Shown: positions 9,052 through 17,634 of the stretch, one piece after another
Layout: each line of letters opens with the position of its first letter
How positions within the stretch are numbered: the first letter of the stretch is position 1
NCBI RefSeq assembly: GCF_002752355.1
Contig: NZ_MRAV01000001.1
Span: 124,001 to 188,000 of the forward strand
Length of the DNA: 64,000 nucleotides
Origin: Leucobacter sp. OLIS6
GTDB taxonomy: Bacteria > Actinomycetota > Actinomycetes > Actinomycetales > Microbacteriaceae
Reading direction: 5' to 3'
The notes under the pieces: generated by a model
What the model was told of the DNA's origin: nothing
The model's input: the letters and a program-made list of their open reading frames with translations, nothing else
Databases searched by the model: none
Translations under genes and position numbers: made by a program

Positions 9052-10683
9052 CTAGGAGGATGATCCCACGAAGGTCGGACGACCCGCGAGCCACGTGCCG
9101 CGGATCGTGATCTCGGGGATCAGATTCGGGTCGACCGCGAGCGGGTTCGCCGAGAGCCAGACGAGGTCGGCGGTCATGCCGATGTCGAGGGTGCCTCGGT
9201 CGGTCGCGAGCGCCTGGCGGGCGATCCCGCGCGTGTAGGCCGCGAAGGCTTCTCCCGCGGGCACGCGTTCGTCGGGCAGCCACGACTCGGCGTCGGGTTC
9301 GAGGTGGCTGTGCCGGGTGATCGCGGTCGACAGCGCGGGGCGCCAGTCCTTGGTGGTGACGGGCCAGTCGCTGCCGAACGAGACGGTCGCGCCGCCGCGC
9401 AGCACCGAGCCGATGAGGTACTGCCAGCCCTCGCGGTCGTGCCCGATGTGCGGGATCGTGAGCGACTCCATCACCGCGTCGCACTGCGCCCAGTAGGGCT
9501 CGAAGTTCGCGATGATCCCGATCGCGGCGAAGCGCTCGGCGTCGCCGGGGGCGAGCATCGCGACGTGCGCGATCACGTGGTGCCGTTCGCGGGTCGGATC
9601 CTGCGCCTGTGCGGCCTCGAGCGCGTCGAGCGCCGATCGCACCGCGGCGTCGCCGATCGCGTGCAGGTGCAGCTGGAACTCGAGCGCGTCGAACGCGGCG
9701 GTGGCCGCCCGCAGCTCGGCCTCGTCCCAGTTGGGCAGGCCGCGGTCGTCGGGCCGGTCGGCGTAGGGGGAGGTGAGCGCCGCCGTGTGGTTCTCGATCA
9801 CGCCGTCGACGAAGACCTTGACGGTCTCGGCGCTCAGGCGCGGGTGACCGAGTTCGCGGATCTCGGCGCGGATCGCGGCGAACTCGTCGAGCTGCTCGCG
9901 CCAGCGCATCGGATCGGCCCGCAGCGCCAGGTTGACGCGGGTGTGCAGCCGGTCCTCGCGCACCGCCGCGCGGTAGGTCTCGACGTCGCCGGAGTCGACC
10001 CAGGCGTCCTGGATCCACGTGGTGCCCTGCTCGGCGTAGGCGCGGGTCGCGGCCTCGATCGCGTCCACACGGGCTGCGAGGGAGAACCCGGGGACCACGT
10101 TCGCGAGGAAGTCGTTGGCGGCCGCTTCCTGCAGCGTGCCGAGCGGGCTGCCGTCCTCGCGGCGCACGATCCGGCCGAGGTGCGGATCCGGGGTCTCGGC
10201 GGTGATGCCGCCGGCCGCGAGCGCCGCGGAGTTGACCCAGGCGGTGTGGTAGTCCCAGGCGCGCAGCACGGTCGGGGTATCGCCCGTGACCTCGTCGAGC
10301 CAGCGGGCGTCGAAACGGCCGCCGGGCGCGAAGGTCGCGTCGTAGCTCGCGCCGACGATCCACTCGGCCTCGGGGTTCGCGGCCTTCCACTCGGCGACGG
10401 CGCGGAGGATCCCGTCGAGATCGGTCGCCTCGCGCACCGCGGGGCCGGCGGCTTCGAGGCCGCCGAGCACCGGGTGAGCGTGACCGTCGCCGGGCGCGGG
10501 GGCCAGGGTGCCGCCGGCGAGGTCGACGATCTCGGAGCCGGACTCCTGCGCGAGCGCGAGCGCCTCGGCCCCGTGGGCGATCACTCGGCCGTCGCGCACG
10601 GCGAGCGCGTCGCTCGTCTCCGCCGGCCCGGTCGCGGGCGCCGGGTCGATGATCACGGTGCCACCGGTGAAAACGGTCGTCAT
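9052..10683 (-). CDS. Amidohydrolase family protein (YtcJ-like)
   Basis: A 543-residue metal-dependent amidohydrolase of the long YtcJ/Amidohydro_3 group. Metal-binding HAH occurs near residue 70 (GDGHAHPVLGG), with further zinc ligands in LHAIGD and a conserved SFGSDWPV near the end. ATG 10683 is preferred over a start 48 bases upstream because AAGGA lies just before it. These enzymes hydrolyse amide or N-acyl bonds in the cytosol; the substrate cannot be assigned. It is followed by the APC permease and faces a divergent TetR regulator, which suggests an inducible uptake-and-hydrolysis unit. Confidence 0.85.
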   Translation of the reverse strand: MTTVFTGGTVIIDPAPATGPAETSDALAVRDGRVIAHGAEALALAQESGSEIVDLAGGTLAPAPGDGHAHPVLGGLEAAGPAVREATDLDGILRAVAEWKAANPEAEWIVGASYDATFAPGGRFDARWLDEVTGDTPTVLRAWDYHTAWVNSAALAAGGITAETPDPHLGRIVRREDGSPLGTLQEAAANDFLANVVPGFSLAARVDAIEAATRAYAEQGTTWIQDAWVDSGDVETYRAAVREDRLHTRVNLALRADPMRWREQLDEFAAIRAEIRELGHPRLSAETVKVFVDGVIENHTAALTSPYADRPDDRGLPNWDEAELRAATAAFDALEFQLHLHAIGDAAVRSALDALEAAQAQDPTRERHHVIAHVAMLAPGDAERFAAIGIIANFEPYWAQCDAVMESLTIPHIGHDREGWQYLIGSVLRGGATVSFGSDWPVTTKDWRPALSTAITRHSHLEPDAESWLPDERVPAGEAFAAYTRGIARQALATDRGTLDIGMTADLVWLSANPLAVDPNLIPEITIRGTWLAGRPTFVGSSS

Positions 10684-10761
10684 CTGCTGCGTCCTTGCTG
10701 CTGAGGGGCGTTCCGGCCGCTCGCGGCGCATGCGGGGTGCGGGCCGTGAGCGGAAGTGCCA

Positions 10762-10780
10762 AAATGAACAGGGTTCGTTT
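10762..10780. promoter_or_regulatory. Probable TetR operator in divergent promoter region
   Basis: An imperfect inverted repeat (AAATGAACAGGGTTCGTTT) lies midway between the divergent amidohydrolase and tetR genes. It is a plausible binding site for the adjacent regulator. A sequence comparison of orthologous intergenic regions would test this. Confidence 0.45.
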
Positions 10781-10877
10781 GAGCGCTGGGCAAGAGAATA
10801 GTACGAATGCCGTGCGGACGCGAATGAGTTTTGCGATCCGGCTCGGGGCGGGCCAGGATGAACCCGAGGGGGCGAAG

Positions 10878-11615
10878 ATGACCACGACCGCGGACGACGG
10901 CGACCGCGCCGGCACCGGTGGCAGCACCGGGCCTTCGCGCCGTCGCGCGGGTCGTCCCGCGCAGGGGATCCTCTCGCGCCGGCTCATCTTCGAGACCGCG
11001 CTGCGCCTCGTGGATCGCGGCGGGGCGGAGGCCGCCGGGATACGGGCGGTCGCGAAGGAGCTCGGCGTGCAGCCCTCCGCGCTCTACAACCACGTGGACG
11101 GGTATCCCGACCTGGTCGCCGGGATGCGCGAGCTCATCAGCGATCGGATCCCGCTCGACATGTTCGATCGCAGCCCGTGGGACGAGGCGCTCGTCGAGTG
11201 GTCGGGGCACTACCGCGATACGTTCGCGGCGCACCCGTCGACCGTCGCGCTGCTCGCCGTGCTTCCGCTCGCCGAGGAGTCCACGACGACGCTCATGTAC
11301 GACGGGGTGATCCGCGCGCTCGTGCGTGCCGGCTGGCCCGAGGAACGGGTGCTGATCCTGCTCGTCGCGCTCGAATCGTTCATCCTGGGGTCCGCGCTCG
11401 ACCTCGGCGCCGACGAGCAGATGCTCGATCCCGGCCCGCGGGAGGACGTGCCCGTCTTCACCTCGGTCTACCGGGCCCGTGCCGCGATGCTCGCCGCGAA
11501 GCGGCAGAGCACGGCCGATGCCTCCTTCGAGTTCGGCTTGCGGGCCATGCTCACCGGCTTCCGCGCGGAGTTCGACGCGCTGCGGCGGGGACGGCCCGAG
11601 CCTGATCCCGCCTAG
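10878..11615 (+). CDS. TetR/AcrR-family transcriptional regulator
   Basis: A 245-residue regulator. A low-complexity N-terminus is followed by the DNA-binding domain around residues 40-85, with GIRAVAKELGVQPSALYNHV as recognition region. The C-terminal half is a helical ligand domain. ATG 10878 was chosen because a GAGGGGGCGAAG ribosome site lies just before it; the frame stays open upstream to 10695. It is divergent from the amidohydrolase/permease pair and probably controls it. Its stop overlaps the 3' end of the convergent purU gene by four bases. Confidence 0.85.
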   Translation: MTTTADDGDRAGTGGSTGPSRRRAGRPAQGILSRRLIFETALRLVDRGGAEAAGIRAVAKELGVQPSALYNHVDGYPDLVAGMRELISDRIPLDMFDRSPWDEALVEWSGHYRDTFAAHPSTVALLAVLPLAEESTTTLMYDGVIRALVRAGWPEERVLILLVALESFILGSALDLGADEQMLDPGPREDVPVFTSVYRARAAMLAAKRQSTADASFEFGLRAMLTGFRAEFDALRRGRPEPDPA

Positions 11616-12496
11616 CGGAAGATGATGGTGCGGTCGCCGTCGGCCAGGATCCGGTTCTCGGCGAACCAGGTCACGGCGCGGCGCAGCGTGCGCGCCTCGC
11701 CGTCCTGGCCGAGCTGCATGAGCTCCTGCGGCGAGTAGGCGTGGTCGACGCGGGTGACGTCCTGCTCGATGATCGGACCCTCGTCGAGGTCGGTCGTGAC
11801 GAAGTGCGCGGTGGCGCCGATCAGCTTCACGCCGCGCTGGTGCGCCTGGCGGTAGGGGTTCGCGCCCTTGAAGCCGGGCAGGAACGAGTGGTGGATGTTG
11901 ATCGCGCGGCCCGCGAGCGCCTCGCAGAGCTCGGGGGAGAGGATCTGCATGTAGCGGGCGAGCACGACGAGCTCGATGTCCTGCTCCTCGACGACCTCGA
12001 GCACGCGACGCTCGAAGGCCGACTTGTCGTCGGGGCCGGCGACCGGGCGGTGCTCGAACGGCACGCCGTAGAAGTCGGCGATGTCGCGCACGGTCTCGTG
12101 GTTCGAGAGGATCAGCGGCACCTCGATCGGCAGCTGGCCGCCGCGCTGCCGGTACAGCAGGTCGTTCACGCAGTGGGTCGCGGTCGACGCGAGGATCAGG
12201 GTGCGCACCGGTCGGCCGACCACGTCGAGGCGCCAGGTCATGTGGTAGCGCTCGGTGACGGGCGCCAGCGCCTGCTCGAAGCGGGCCTCGAAGGTGTCGG
12301 GCTGCGCGACGGCCTCGACCTGCAGGCGCATGAAGAACCGGCCGGTGTCGTGGCTCGCGAACTGCTGGCTCTCGGCGATGTTGCCGCCGGCCGCGACGAT
12401 CGCGCCGCTGATCGCGTGCACGATCCCCGGTCCGTCGATGCAGCTGAGGGTGAGCACCCACTGGGTGCTGGAGGAGTCCGTCGCGATCGTGTTCAC
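11612..12496 (-). CDS. purU: Formyltetrahydrofolate deformylase
   Basis: About 294 residues. An N-terminal ACT domain (VLTLSCIDGPGIVHAISG) is followed by a formyltransferase-like catalytic domain with INIHHSFLPGFKG and a late aspartate region (DLDEGPIIEQDV), the PurU signature. It hydrolyses 10-formyl-THF to formate and THF, balancing one-carbon pools and supplying formate. Both a TTG at 12505 and the GTG at 12496 are possible starts; GTG was chosen as the commoner codon. It is divergent from glyA-folD, so all three act on folate one-carbon units. Confidence 0.9.
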   Translation of the reverse strand: MNTIATDSSSTQWVLTLSCIDGPGIVHAISGAIVAAGGNIAESQQFASHDTGRFFMRLQVEAVAQPDTFEARFEQALAPVTERYHMTWRLDVVGRPVRTLILASTATHCVNDLLYRQRGGQLPIEVPLILSNHETVRDIADFYGVPFEHRPVAGPDDKSAFERRVLEVVEEQDIELVVLARYMQILSPELCEALAGRAINIHHSFLPGFKGANPYRQAHQRGVKLIGATAHFVTTDLDEGPIIEQDVTRVDHAYSPQELMQLGQDGEARTLRRAVTWFAENRILADGDRTIIFR

Positions 12497-12605
12497 GGGG
12501 TCCAAGGGTACTGGATCGGCGGACCCGCTCGCGGGCCGCGATCCACCGGTGACCGCGTGTGACCGGCGGCGTTCCCTTCCGAGCCCGGATTGCTACACTG
12601 TCGAA

Positions 12606-12680
12606 CGTCGTGACTGGCGTGCAGATGGGACACCATCGGGAAACGACACCCCCTCTCGGAACGGCCGCTCGCCTGGGTCG
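12606..12680 (+). promoter_or_regulatory. ZTP riboswitch (pfl motif) controlling glyA
   Basis: The leader of glyA carries the conserved parts of the ZTP/ZMP riboswitch. A first half at 12606-12646 contains GTCGTGACTGGCG and TGGGACACCATCGGGAAACG, a purine-rich internal loop with hairpin. A second half at 12663-12680 contains GGCCGCTCGCCTGGGTCG, where the CGCCTGGG block forms the pseudoknot. ZTP riboswitches sense 5-amino-imidazole carboxamide ribotide (tri)phosphate, which builds up when 10-formyl-THF is short, and turn on folate genes such as glyA and folD. A GC-rich palindrome (12699-12714) follows and may be the expression platform. Confidence 0.88.
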
Positions 12681-12738
12681 AAAAACCGAACCGATGTCTT
12701 CCGCGCGCGCGGAACGAGAACCACGAGGAGTACACCGG

Positions 12739-14022
12739 ATGTCGAACCAGTCTGCCTTCTTCAACGAGCCGCTCGAGGTCGTCGACCCCGAGATCGCGGA
12801 GGTCCTGAAGAACGAGCTCGGCCGCCAGCGCGGCACGCTCGAGATGATCGCGAGCGAGAACTTCGTTCCCCGCGCGGTCCTCGAGTCCCAGGGCTCCGTG
12901 CTCACCAACAAGTACGCCGAGGGCTACCCCGGTCGCCGCTACTATGGCGGCTGCGAGTTCGTCGACGTCGCCGAGGAGCTGGCGCGCGAGCGCGCCAAGA
13001 GCCTGTTCGGTGCGAAGTACGCGAACGTGCAGCCCCACTCGGGCGCCTCGGCCAACGCCGCGGTGCTGTCGGCCATCGCCGAGCCCGGCGACACGATCCT
13101 CGGCCTCGAGCTGGCCCACGGTGGCCACCTCACCCACGGCATGAAGCTCAACTTCTCGGGCAAGCTCTACAACGTCGTGCACTACGGCGTCGACCCCGAG
13201 ACGTTCCTCATCGACATGGACGTCGTGCGCGAGAAGGCGCTCGAGCACAAGCCCAAGGTCATCATCGCCGGCTGGTCCGCCTACCCCCGCACCCTCGACT
13301 TCGCCAAGTTCCGCGAGATCGCCGACGAGGTCGGCGCGACCCTCTGGGTCGACATGGCGCACTTCGCGGGCCTCGTCGCCGCGGGCCTCTACCCGAGCCC
13401 GGTGCCGCACGCGCACGTCGTGTCGTCGACCGTGCACAAGACCATCGGCGGCCCCCGCTCCGGCTTCATCCTCACGAACGACCTCGAGCTCTTCAAGAAG
13501 CTCAATTCGAACGTGTTCCCCGGCCAGCAGGGCGGCCCGCTCATGCACGTGATCGCCGCGAAGGCGACCGCGTTCAAGCTCGCCGCGACCGACGAGTTCA
13601 AGGACCGCCAGGTGCGCACCCTCTCGGGCGCGAAGCTCGTCGCGGACGCGCTCACCAGCGAGGCATCGAAGGCGGCGGGCGTCGACGTGCTCACCGGCGG
13701 CACCGACGTGCACCTCGTGCTCGCCGACCTGCGCAACTCCGAGCTCGACGGACAGCAGGCGGAGGACGCGCTGCACGCCGTCGGCATCACCGTCAACCGC
13801 AACGCGGTGCCCTTCGACCCGCGCCCGCCGATGGTGACCAGCGGCCTCCGCATCGGCACCCCGGCCCTCGCGACCCGCGGCTTCGGCGACGTCGAGTTCG
13901 CCGAGGTGGCCGACATCATCGCGCTCACCCTCCAGCAGACGGGCGACGTCGAGGCCCTCAAAGCGCGCGTCACGGCGCTCGCCGACGCGTTCCCGCTGTA
14001 CCCCGGCCTCGAGGAGTGGTGA
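12739..14022 (+). CDS. glyA: Serine hydroxymethyltransferase
   Basis: A 427-residue PLP enzyme that interconverts serine and glycine while charging THF as 5,10-methylene-THF. The PLP lysine is K234 in [14 protein letters not shown], and the N-terminal [20 protein letters not shown] block is typical. Start ATG 12739 follows a GAGGAG ribosome site. The ZTP riboswitch upstream and folD only three bases downstream show a one-carbon operon. Length and motifs are normal for the family. Confidence 0.97.
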   Translation: MSNQSAFFNEPLEVVDPEIAEVLKNELGRQRGTLEMIASENFVPRAVLESQGSVLTNKYAEGYPGRRYYGGCEFVDVAEELARERAKSLFGAKYANVQPHSGASANAAVLSAIAEPGDTILGLELAHGGHLTHGMKLNFSGKLYNVVHYGVDPETFLIDMDVVREKALEHKPKVIIAGWSAYPRTLDFAKFREIADEVGATLWVDMAHFAGLVAAGLYPSPVPHAHVVSSTVHKTIGGPRSGFILTNDLELFKKLNSNVFPGQQGGPLMHVIAAKATAFKLAATDEFKDRQVRTLSGAKLVADALTSEASKAAGVDVLTGGTDVHLVLADLRNSELDGQQAEDALHAVGITVNRNAVPFDPRPPMVTSGLRIGTPALATRGFGDVEFAEVADIIALTLQQTGDVEALKARVTALADAFPLYPGLEEW

Positions 14023-14025
14023 TCC

Positions 14026-14913
14026 TTGACCGCTGAGAAGCTCGACGGGACCGCCGCAGCGGCTTCGATCAAGCAGGAGCTCGCGGGGCGCGTCGCAGCG
14101 CTCCGCGAGCGCGGCGTCACCCCCGGTCTCGCCACCGTGCTGGTCGGCGAGGATCCCGGCTCGAAATGGTACGTCGCGGGCAAGCACCGCGACTGCGCCG
14201 AGGTCGGCATCGCGTCGATCCAGCGCGAGCTGCCCGACACGGTCACGCAGGAGGAGCTGGAGGCGGTGCTCGACGAGCTCAACGCCGACCCGGCCTGCAC
14301 CGGGTACATCGTGCAGCTGCCGCTGCCGAAGCACATCGACACCGACCGGATCCTCGAGAAGATCGACCCGGACAAGGACGCCGACGGACTGCACCCGACC
14401 AACCTCGGGCGCCTCGTGCTGAACGCCAACACCGAGATCACCTCGCCGCTGCCGTGCACGCCGCGCGGCGTGATCGAGCTGGTCGAGCGCAACGGCCTGT
14501 CGTGGGCGGGCAAGAACGTCGTGGTCGTAGGCCGCGGCGTGACCGTCGGCCGTCCGATCGGGCCGCTGCTCACCCGCCGCGAGTTCAACGCGACGGTCAC
14601 GCTCACCCACACGGGCACAGCGGACCTGGGTGCCGAGCTGCGCCGGGCCGACGTGATCGTCGCGGCGGCGGGCGTGGAGGGCATCGTGCGCGCCGAGGAC
14701 GTCAAGCCGGGCGCGATCGTGCTCGACGTGGGCGTCTCGCGCAAGGTGGATCCCGAGACCGGCAAGAGCCGCGTCGTCGGCGACGTCGACCCGGCCGTGG
14801 CGGAGGTCGCCGCCTGGATCTCGCCGAACCCCGGCGGCGTGGGCCCCATGACCCGTGCCCTGCTGCTGAAGAACGTGGTCGAGATGGCGGAGCGCGCGGC
14901 CGACGCCGCCTGA
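14026..14913 (+). CDS. folD: Bifunctional methylene-THF dehydrogenase / methenyl-THF cyclohydrolase
   Basis: A 295-residue FolD starting with TTG at 14026, three bases after glyA. The substrate lysine region (GSKWYVAGK), [19 protein letters not shown] and the Rossmann stretch [15 protein letters not shown] are present. It oxidises the 5,10-methylene-THF made by GlyA and hydrolyses it to 10-formyl-THF for purine synthesis. Co-transcription with glyA places it under the ZTP riboswitch too. Confidence 0.96.
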   Translation: MTAEKLDGTAAAASIKQELAGRVAALRERGVTPGLATVLVGEDPGSKWYVAGKHRDCAEVGIASIQRELPDTVTQEELEAVLDELNADPACTGYIVQLPLPKHIDTDRILEKIDPDKDADGLHPTNLGRLVLNANTEITSPLPCTPRGVIELVERNGLSWAGKNVVVVGRGVTVGRPIGPLLTRREFNATVTLTHTGTADLGAELRRADVIVAAAGVEGIVRAEDVKPGAIVLDVGVSRKVDPETGKSRVVGDVDPAVAEVAAWISPNPGGVGPMTRALLLKNVVEMAERAADAA

Positions 14914-14949
14914 TCCGCTCGCGACACCACACCGACCGAGGAGAACCAC

Positions 14950-15072
14950 ATGTGCTCACCCGTGCGCTGCGCCGACTGCAGCAAGACCACCTGGGCCGGG
15001 TGCGGCCTGCACATCGAGGAGGCGCTGGAGGGCGTGGCCCAGGCCGATCGCTGCTCCTGCCCTCGCGACTGA
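14950..15072 (+). CDS. Small cysteine-rich protein (40 residues) downstream of folD
   Basis: A short open frame with a strong ribosome site (GAGGAGAACC, 14938-14947) ahead of ATG 14950. The product has seven cysteines in 40 residues, including CADC, GCGLH and a final CSC. Their spacing suggests a bound metal, probably a small zinc-binding fold. It lies 36 bases after folD and just before a strong terminator, so it is the last gene of the glyA-folD operon. I recognise no named family; similar small Cys-rich proteins occur in actinobacteria. Confidence 0.75.
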   Translation: MCSPVRCADCSKTTWAGCGLHIEEALEGVAQADRCSCPRD

Positions 15073-15090
15073 GCCGCTGATCCGGTGCTG

Positions 15091-15128
15091 AAGCGCCGCG
15101 GGTCCGTTCCGACGGACCCGCGGCGCTT
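15091..15128 (+). terminator. Strong hairpin terminator of the glyA-folD operon
   Basis: A perfect 17-bp stem (AAGCGCCGCGGGTCCGT at 15091-15107 with 15112-15128) and a four-base loop TCCG, located 18 bases after the small Cys-rich gene. No T-run follows. Confidence 0.8.
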
Positions 15129-15248
15129 CGCTGTGCGTGCGGCGTGCCCGCCGGTGCCAGGCCAGTGCCAGAACCGCAGTGCATACTGGACTGCGGTGCC
15201 GAGATCCCGGTTGCCAGCCCACACCCGTGAACTGAAAGTCGGACCCCG

Positions 15249-15953
15249 GTGCTCCACTCCGCGCTCGCCTCGCTCGCAGGCTTCGTCACCCCGGCCCTGC
15301 TCGGCATCGATTGGCTCGACCCCGAGACGCTGCTGAAGGCGGGCGGCTGGGTCGCGCTGGTGCTCGCCTGCGCGTTCGTGTTCCTCGAGACCGGCGTGCT
15401 GGTGCTCGCGTTCCTGCCCGGCGATTCGCTGCTGTTCACGGTCGGACTGTTCTCGGCGACCGGCATCATCGACGTGCCCATCTGGATCACCTGCATCCTG
15501 CTCTTCGTCTTCGCGTTCGCCGGCGACCAGGTCGGGTTCATGATCGGGCGCAAGCTCGGTCCCGCGGTGTTCAGCCGCGAGAAGAGCAAGCTCTTCAACC
15601 CCGAGAACGTGCAGCGCACGCATGCCTTCTTCGAGAAGCACGGCCCGAAAGCGATCATCATCGCCCGCTTCCTCCCGGTGTTCCGCGCCTTCGTGCCGGC
15701 TGCGGCCGGTGTCGGCAAGATGGAGTACCGCCACTTCGTCGCGTACAACGCGATCGGTGCGCTGCTCTGGGGCGTCGGCGTCACGCTGATCGGCTTCTTC
15801 CTCGGTCAGATCCCGTTCGTGCACCAGTACTCCGAGGTGTTCATCATCGTGCTCGTGCTGCTGCCGGGCATCCCGATCCTCATCGAGGCGATCCGGGCGT
15901 TCCGTTCCTGGCTGCGCAAGCGCCGCGCCCCCCGGGATGCCTCCGCCGAGTAG
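15249..15953 (+). CDS. DedA/VTT-family membrane protein
   Basis: A 234-residue integral membrane protein read from GTG 15249. It shows the DedA pattern: an ETG...FLPGD re-entrant loop near residues 43-58, a GDQVGFMIGRKLG segment, and the arginine-containing IIIARFLPVFRAFVPAAAG loop. DedA proteins are linked to lipid (undecaprenyl phosphate or phospholipid) translocation and membrane homeostasis. It stands alone between a terminator and a divergent-looking ArsR promoter. Confidence 0.9.
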   Translation: MLHSALASLAGFVTPALLGIDWLDPETLLKAGGWVALVLACAFVFLETGVLVLAFLPGDSLLFTVGLFSATGIIDVPIWITCILLFVFAFAGDQVGFMIGRKLGPAVFSREKSKLFNPENVQRTHAFFEKHGPKAIIIARFLPVFRAFVPAAAGVGKMEYRHFVAYNAIGALLWGVGVTLIGFFLGQIPFVHQYSEVFIIVLVLLPGIPILIEAIRAFRSWLRKRRAPRDASAE

Positions 15954-16079
15954 CCCCGCCCCGCGCAATCTCCGGCATCGAAGGGGCCCCCTTTCCATCC
16001 TTCCCTCCGAGGAAGAGGAAGAAATGGGCCCGTTCTCTGTTGCAATGCCCCGCGTTCCCGCGCGCCCGGCGGACGGGGG

Positions 16080-16127
16080 TTGACGTTCGCGCGATCGCGA
16101 CGTAATGTACAACCAAATGGTTGTACA
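16080..16127 (+). promoter_or_regulatory. Leaderless ArsR promoter with overlapping operator
   Basis: A near-ideal promoter: TTGACG (16080-16085), a 17-base spacer, then TAATGT (16103-16108). Eight bases later comes ATG 16117, so the mRNA would begin at the start codon. A perfect inverted repeat with 10-base arms (TGTACAACCA at 16106-16115 and TGGTTGTACA at 16118-16127) covers the -10 element and start codon, as expected for ArsR self-repression. Confidence 0.75.
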
Positions 16128-16461
16128 AGAACTTTCCGACGCACAGATCGACCGGATCTTCCGGGCCCTCGCCGACGCCACGCGACGCGACATCGTCCGC
16201 CGCACGCTCACCGACGAGGCCTCGGTCTCCGAGCTCGCCCGCGACTACGACATGAGCTTCGCTGCCGTGCAGAAGCACGTGGCCGTGCTCGAGGCCGCCG
16301 ATCTCGTCGCGAAGATCCCCCGAGGAAGGGAGCGCATCATCCGAGGAAACCCCGAGACCATCCGACGGGCGCAGGAACTCCTCCGCCACTTCGAGCAGCT
16401 CTGGCGCGGACGTATCGACCGACTCGATGCGCTGCTCGCCGAGGATCCGCCCGCGCGGTGA
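16117..16461 (+). CDS. ArsR/SmtB-family winged-helix regulator
   Basis: A 114-residue regulator with RIFRALADATRRDIVRRTL and the recognition region SVSELARDYDMSFAAVQKHVAVLEAADLV. It lacks the cysteine metal boxes of classical ArsR, so it belongs to the subgroup paired with SRPBCC proteins. ATG 16117 is preferred over 16105 because the promoter and operator would make a leaderless transcript starting there. The double SRPBCC protein gene follows 114 bases downstream and is its likely target. Confidence 0.85.
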   Translation: MVVQELSDAQIDRIFRALADATRRDIVRRTLTDEASVSELARDYDMSFAAVQKHVAVLEAADLVAKIPRGRERIIRGNPETIRRAQELLRHFEQLWRGRIDRLDALLAEDPPAR

Positions 16462-16575
16462 CGCCGCTCCCGCTCCCGCTCCCGACACCGACCCCGCTTC
16501 GCGGATCGCTGATCACCGAACACGACCCCATCGAACACGACCCACCGAACACCTCGAACCGAAAGGACGCGCATC

Positions 16576-17571
16576 ATGCCCGTCACCGCTGTCACCACCG
16601 ATCCCGACTCGCTCACCCTGAGCGTCGTCGCCGATTTCACGGCCCCCGTGCGCCGGCTCTGGGACGCCTACCTCGATCCGCGCCAGCTGGAGCGCTTCTG
16701 GGGTCCGCCCGAGTACCCGGCGACGTTCACCCGTCATGACGGCTTCGTCGGCGGGCTCAGCGCCTACTTCATGACCGGGCCCGAGGGGGATACCCACGGC
16801 GGCTACTGGAAGTGGGTCGCCGTCGACGAGGGCCGATCCTTCGAGGTGCGCGACGGGTTCGCGAACGACGACGGGAGCCCGAACACCGAGCTGCCCGAGG
16901 GGCGGATGGTGCTCGAGTTCACCGAGACCGCGCTCGGTTCGCGCGTCTCGGTCACGAGCTACTTCGGCTCGGTCGAAGAGATGGAGCAGCTGCAGGCCAT
17001 GGGCATGGTCGAGGGCATGCGCGAGGCGATGGGGCAGATGGACGCGGTGCTCGCGGACCTCGCCACCTTCGCCGCCGAGCTGCCGACGCAGCTGCAGCTC
17101 ATCGGCGACACCCGGGCTCGCGTCTCGCGCGTGATCCGCGGCACCGTCGAGCAGGTCTGGCGCGCCCACCACGAGGCCGAGCTGATGCGCCGCTGGATGC
17201 TCGGTCCCGACGGTTGGGAGATGCCGGTGTGCGAGGTCGCGAGCGCGCCGGGCGAGCGGTTCCGCCAGGAGTGGCGCAACCTCGAGAGCGGCGAGACCTT
17301 CGGGTTCACCGGCGAGTTCCTCGAGGGCGAGCGCCCGGTGCGCGCGGTCACTACCGAGGCGATGACGACGCCCGAGGATCCCGACGGCGCGCAGAGCCCG
17401 GTGACCCGCAACGAGCTCACCCTCACGCCGGTCGAGGGCGGCACGCTCCTGACGCTGCTCATCACCTACCCCGACGCCGCGACGCGCGAGATGATCCTCG
17501 CGACCGGCATGGTCGACGGTATGGAGACGAGCTACCTGCGACTCGAGCGCGAGGCGCTCGTGGCCGCCTGA
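16576..17571 (+). CDS. Tandem SRPBCC (AHSA1-like) domain protein
   Basis: A 331-residue protein built from two START/Bet v1-like (AHSA1) domains, roughly residues 8-155 and 175-330. Each begins with the usual pattern of an aromatic/hydrophobic strand followed by W.A.L.P..L..WWGP-like residues (first copy LWDAYLDPRQLERFWGP, second VWRAHHEAELMRRWMLGP). These domains bind hydrophobic ligands. ArsR plus SRPBCC pairs are common and usually of unknown ligand. The duplication inside one chain is notable. About 60 bases ahead of the start there are short tandem copies of CGAACACGACCCA. Confidence 0.85.
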   Translation: MPVTAVTTDPDSLTLSVVADFTAPVRRLWDAYLDPRQLERFWGPPEYPATFTRHDGFVGGLSAYFMTGPEGDTHGGYWKWVAVDEGRSFEVRDGFANDDGSPNTELPEGRMVLEFTETALGSRVSVTSYFGSVEEMEQLQAMGMVEGMREAMGQMDAVLADLATFAAELPTQLQLIGDTRARVSRVIRGTVEQVWRAHHEAELMRRWMLGPDGWEMPVCEVASAPGERFRQEWRNLESGETFGFTGEFLEGERPVRAVTTEAMTTPEDPDGAQSPVTRNELTLTPVEGGTLLTLLITYPDAATREMILATGMVDGMETSYLRLEREALVAA

Positions 17572-17586
17572 CCCGACGACCGCGCC

Positions 17587-17628
17587 GTTCGCCCCGGCCC
17601 CGCGCATCGACGCGGGGCCGGGGCGAAC
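17587..17628. terminator. Bidirectional hairpin terminator
   Basis: A perfect 18-bp inverted repeat (left arm 17587-17604, right arm 17611-17628) with loop CATCGA lies between the convergent SRPBCC and antiporter genes. Confidence 0.85.
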
Positions 17629-17634
17629 GCACGT

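Noticed and set aside
12493..14949. An 818-residue minus-strand frame opposite glyA-folD
   Set aside because: Same reason: it mirrors two clear enzymes and the ZTP riboswitch; no recognisable domain.
13389..16211. A 940-residue minus-strand frame over glyA, folD and the DedA gene
   Set aside because: It overlaps three well-identified genes on the other strand, crosses a perfect terminator and has Ser/Arg-rich noise-like composition.
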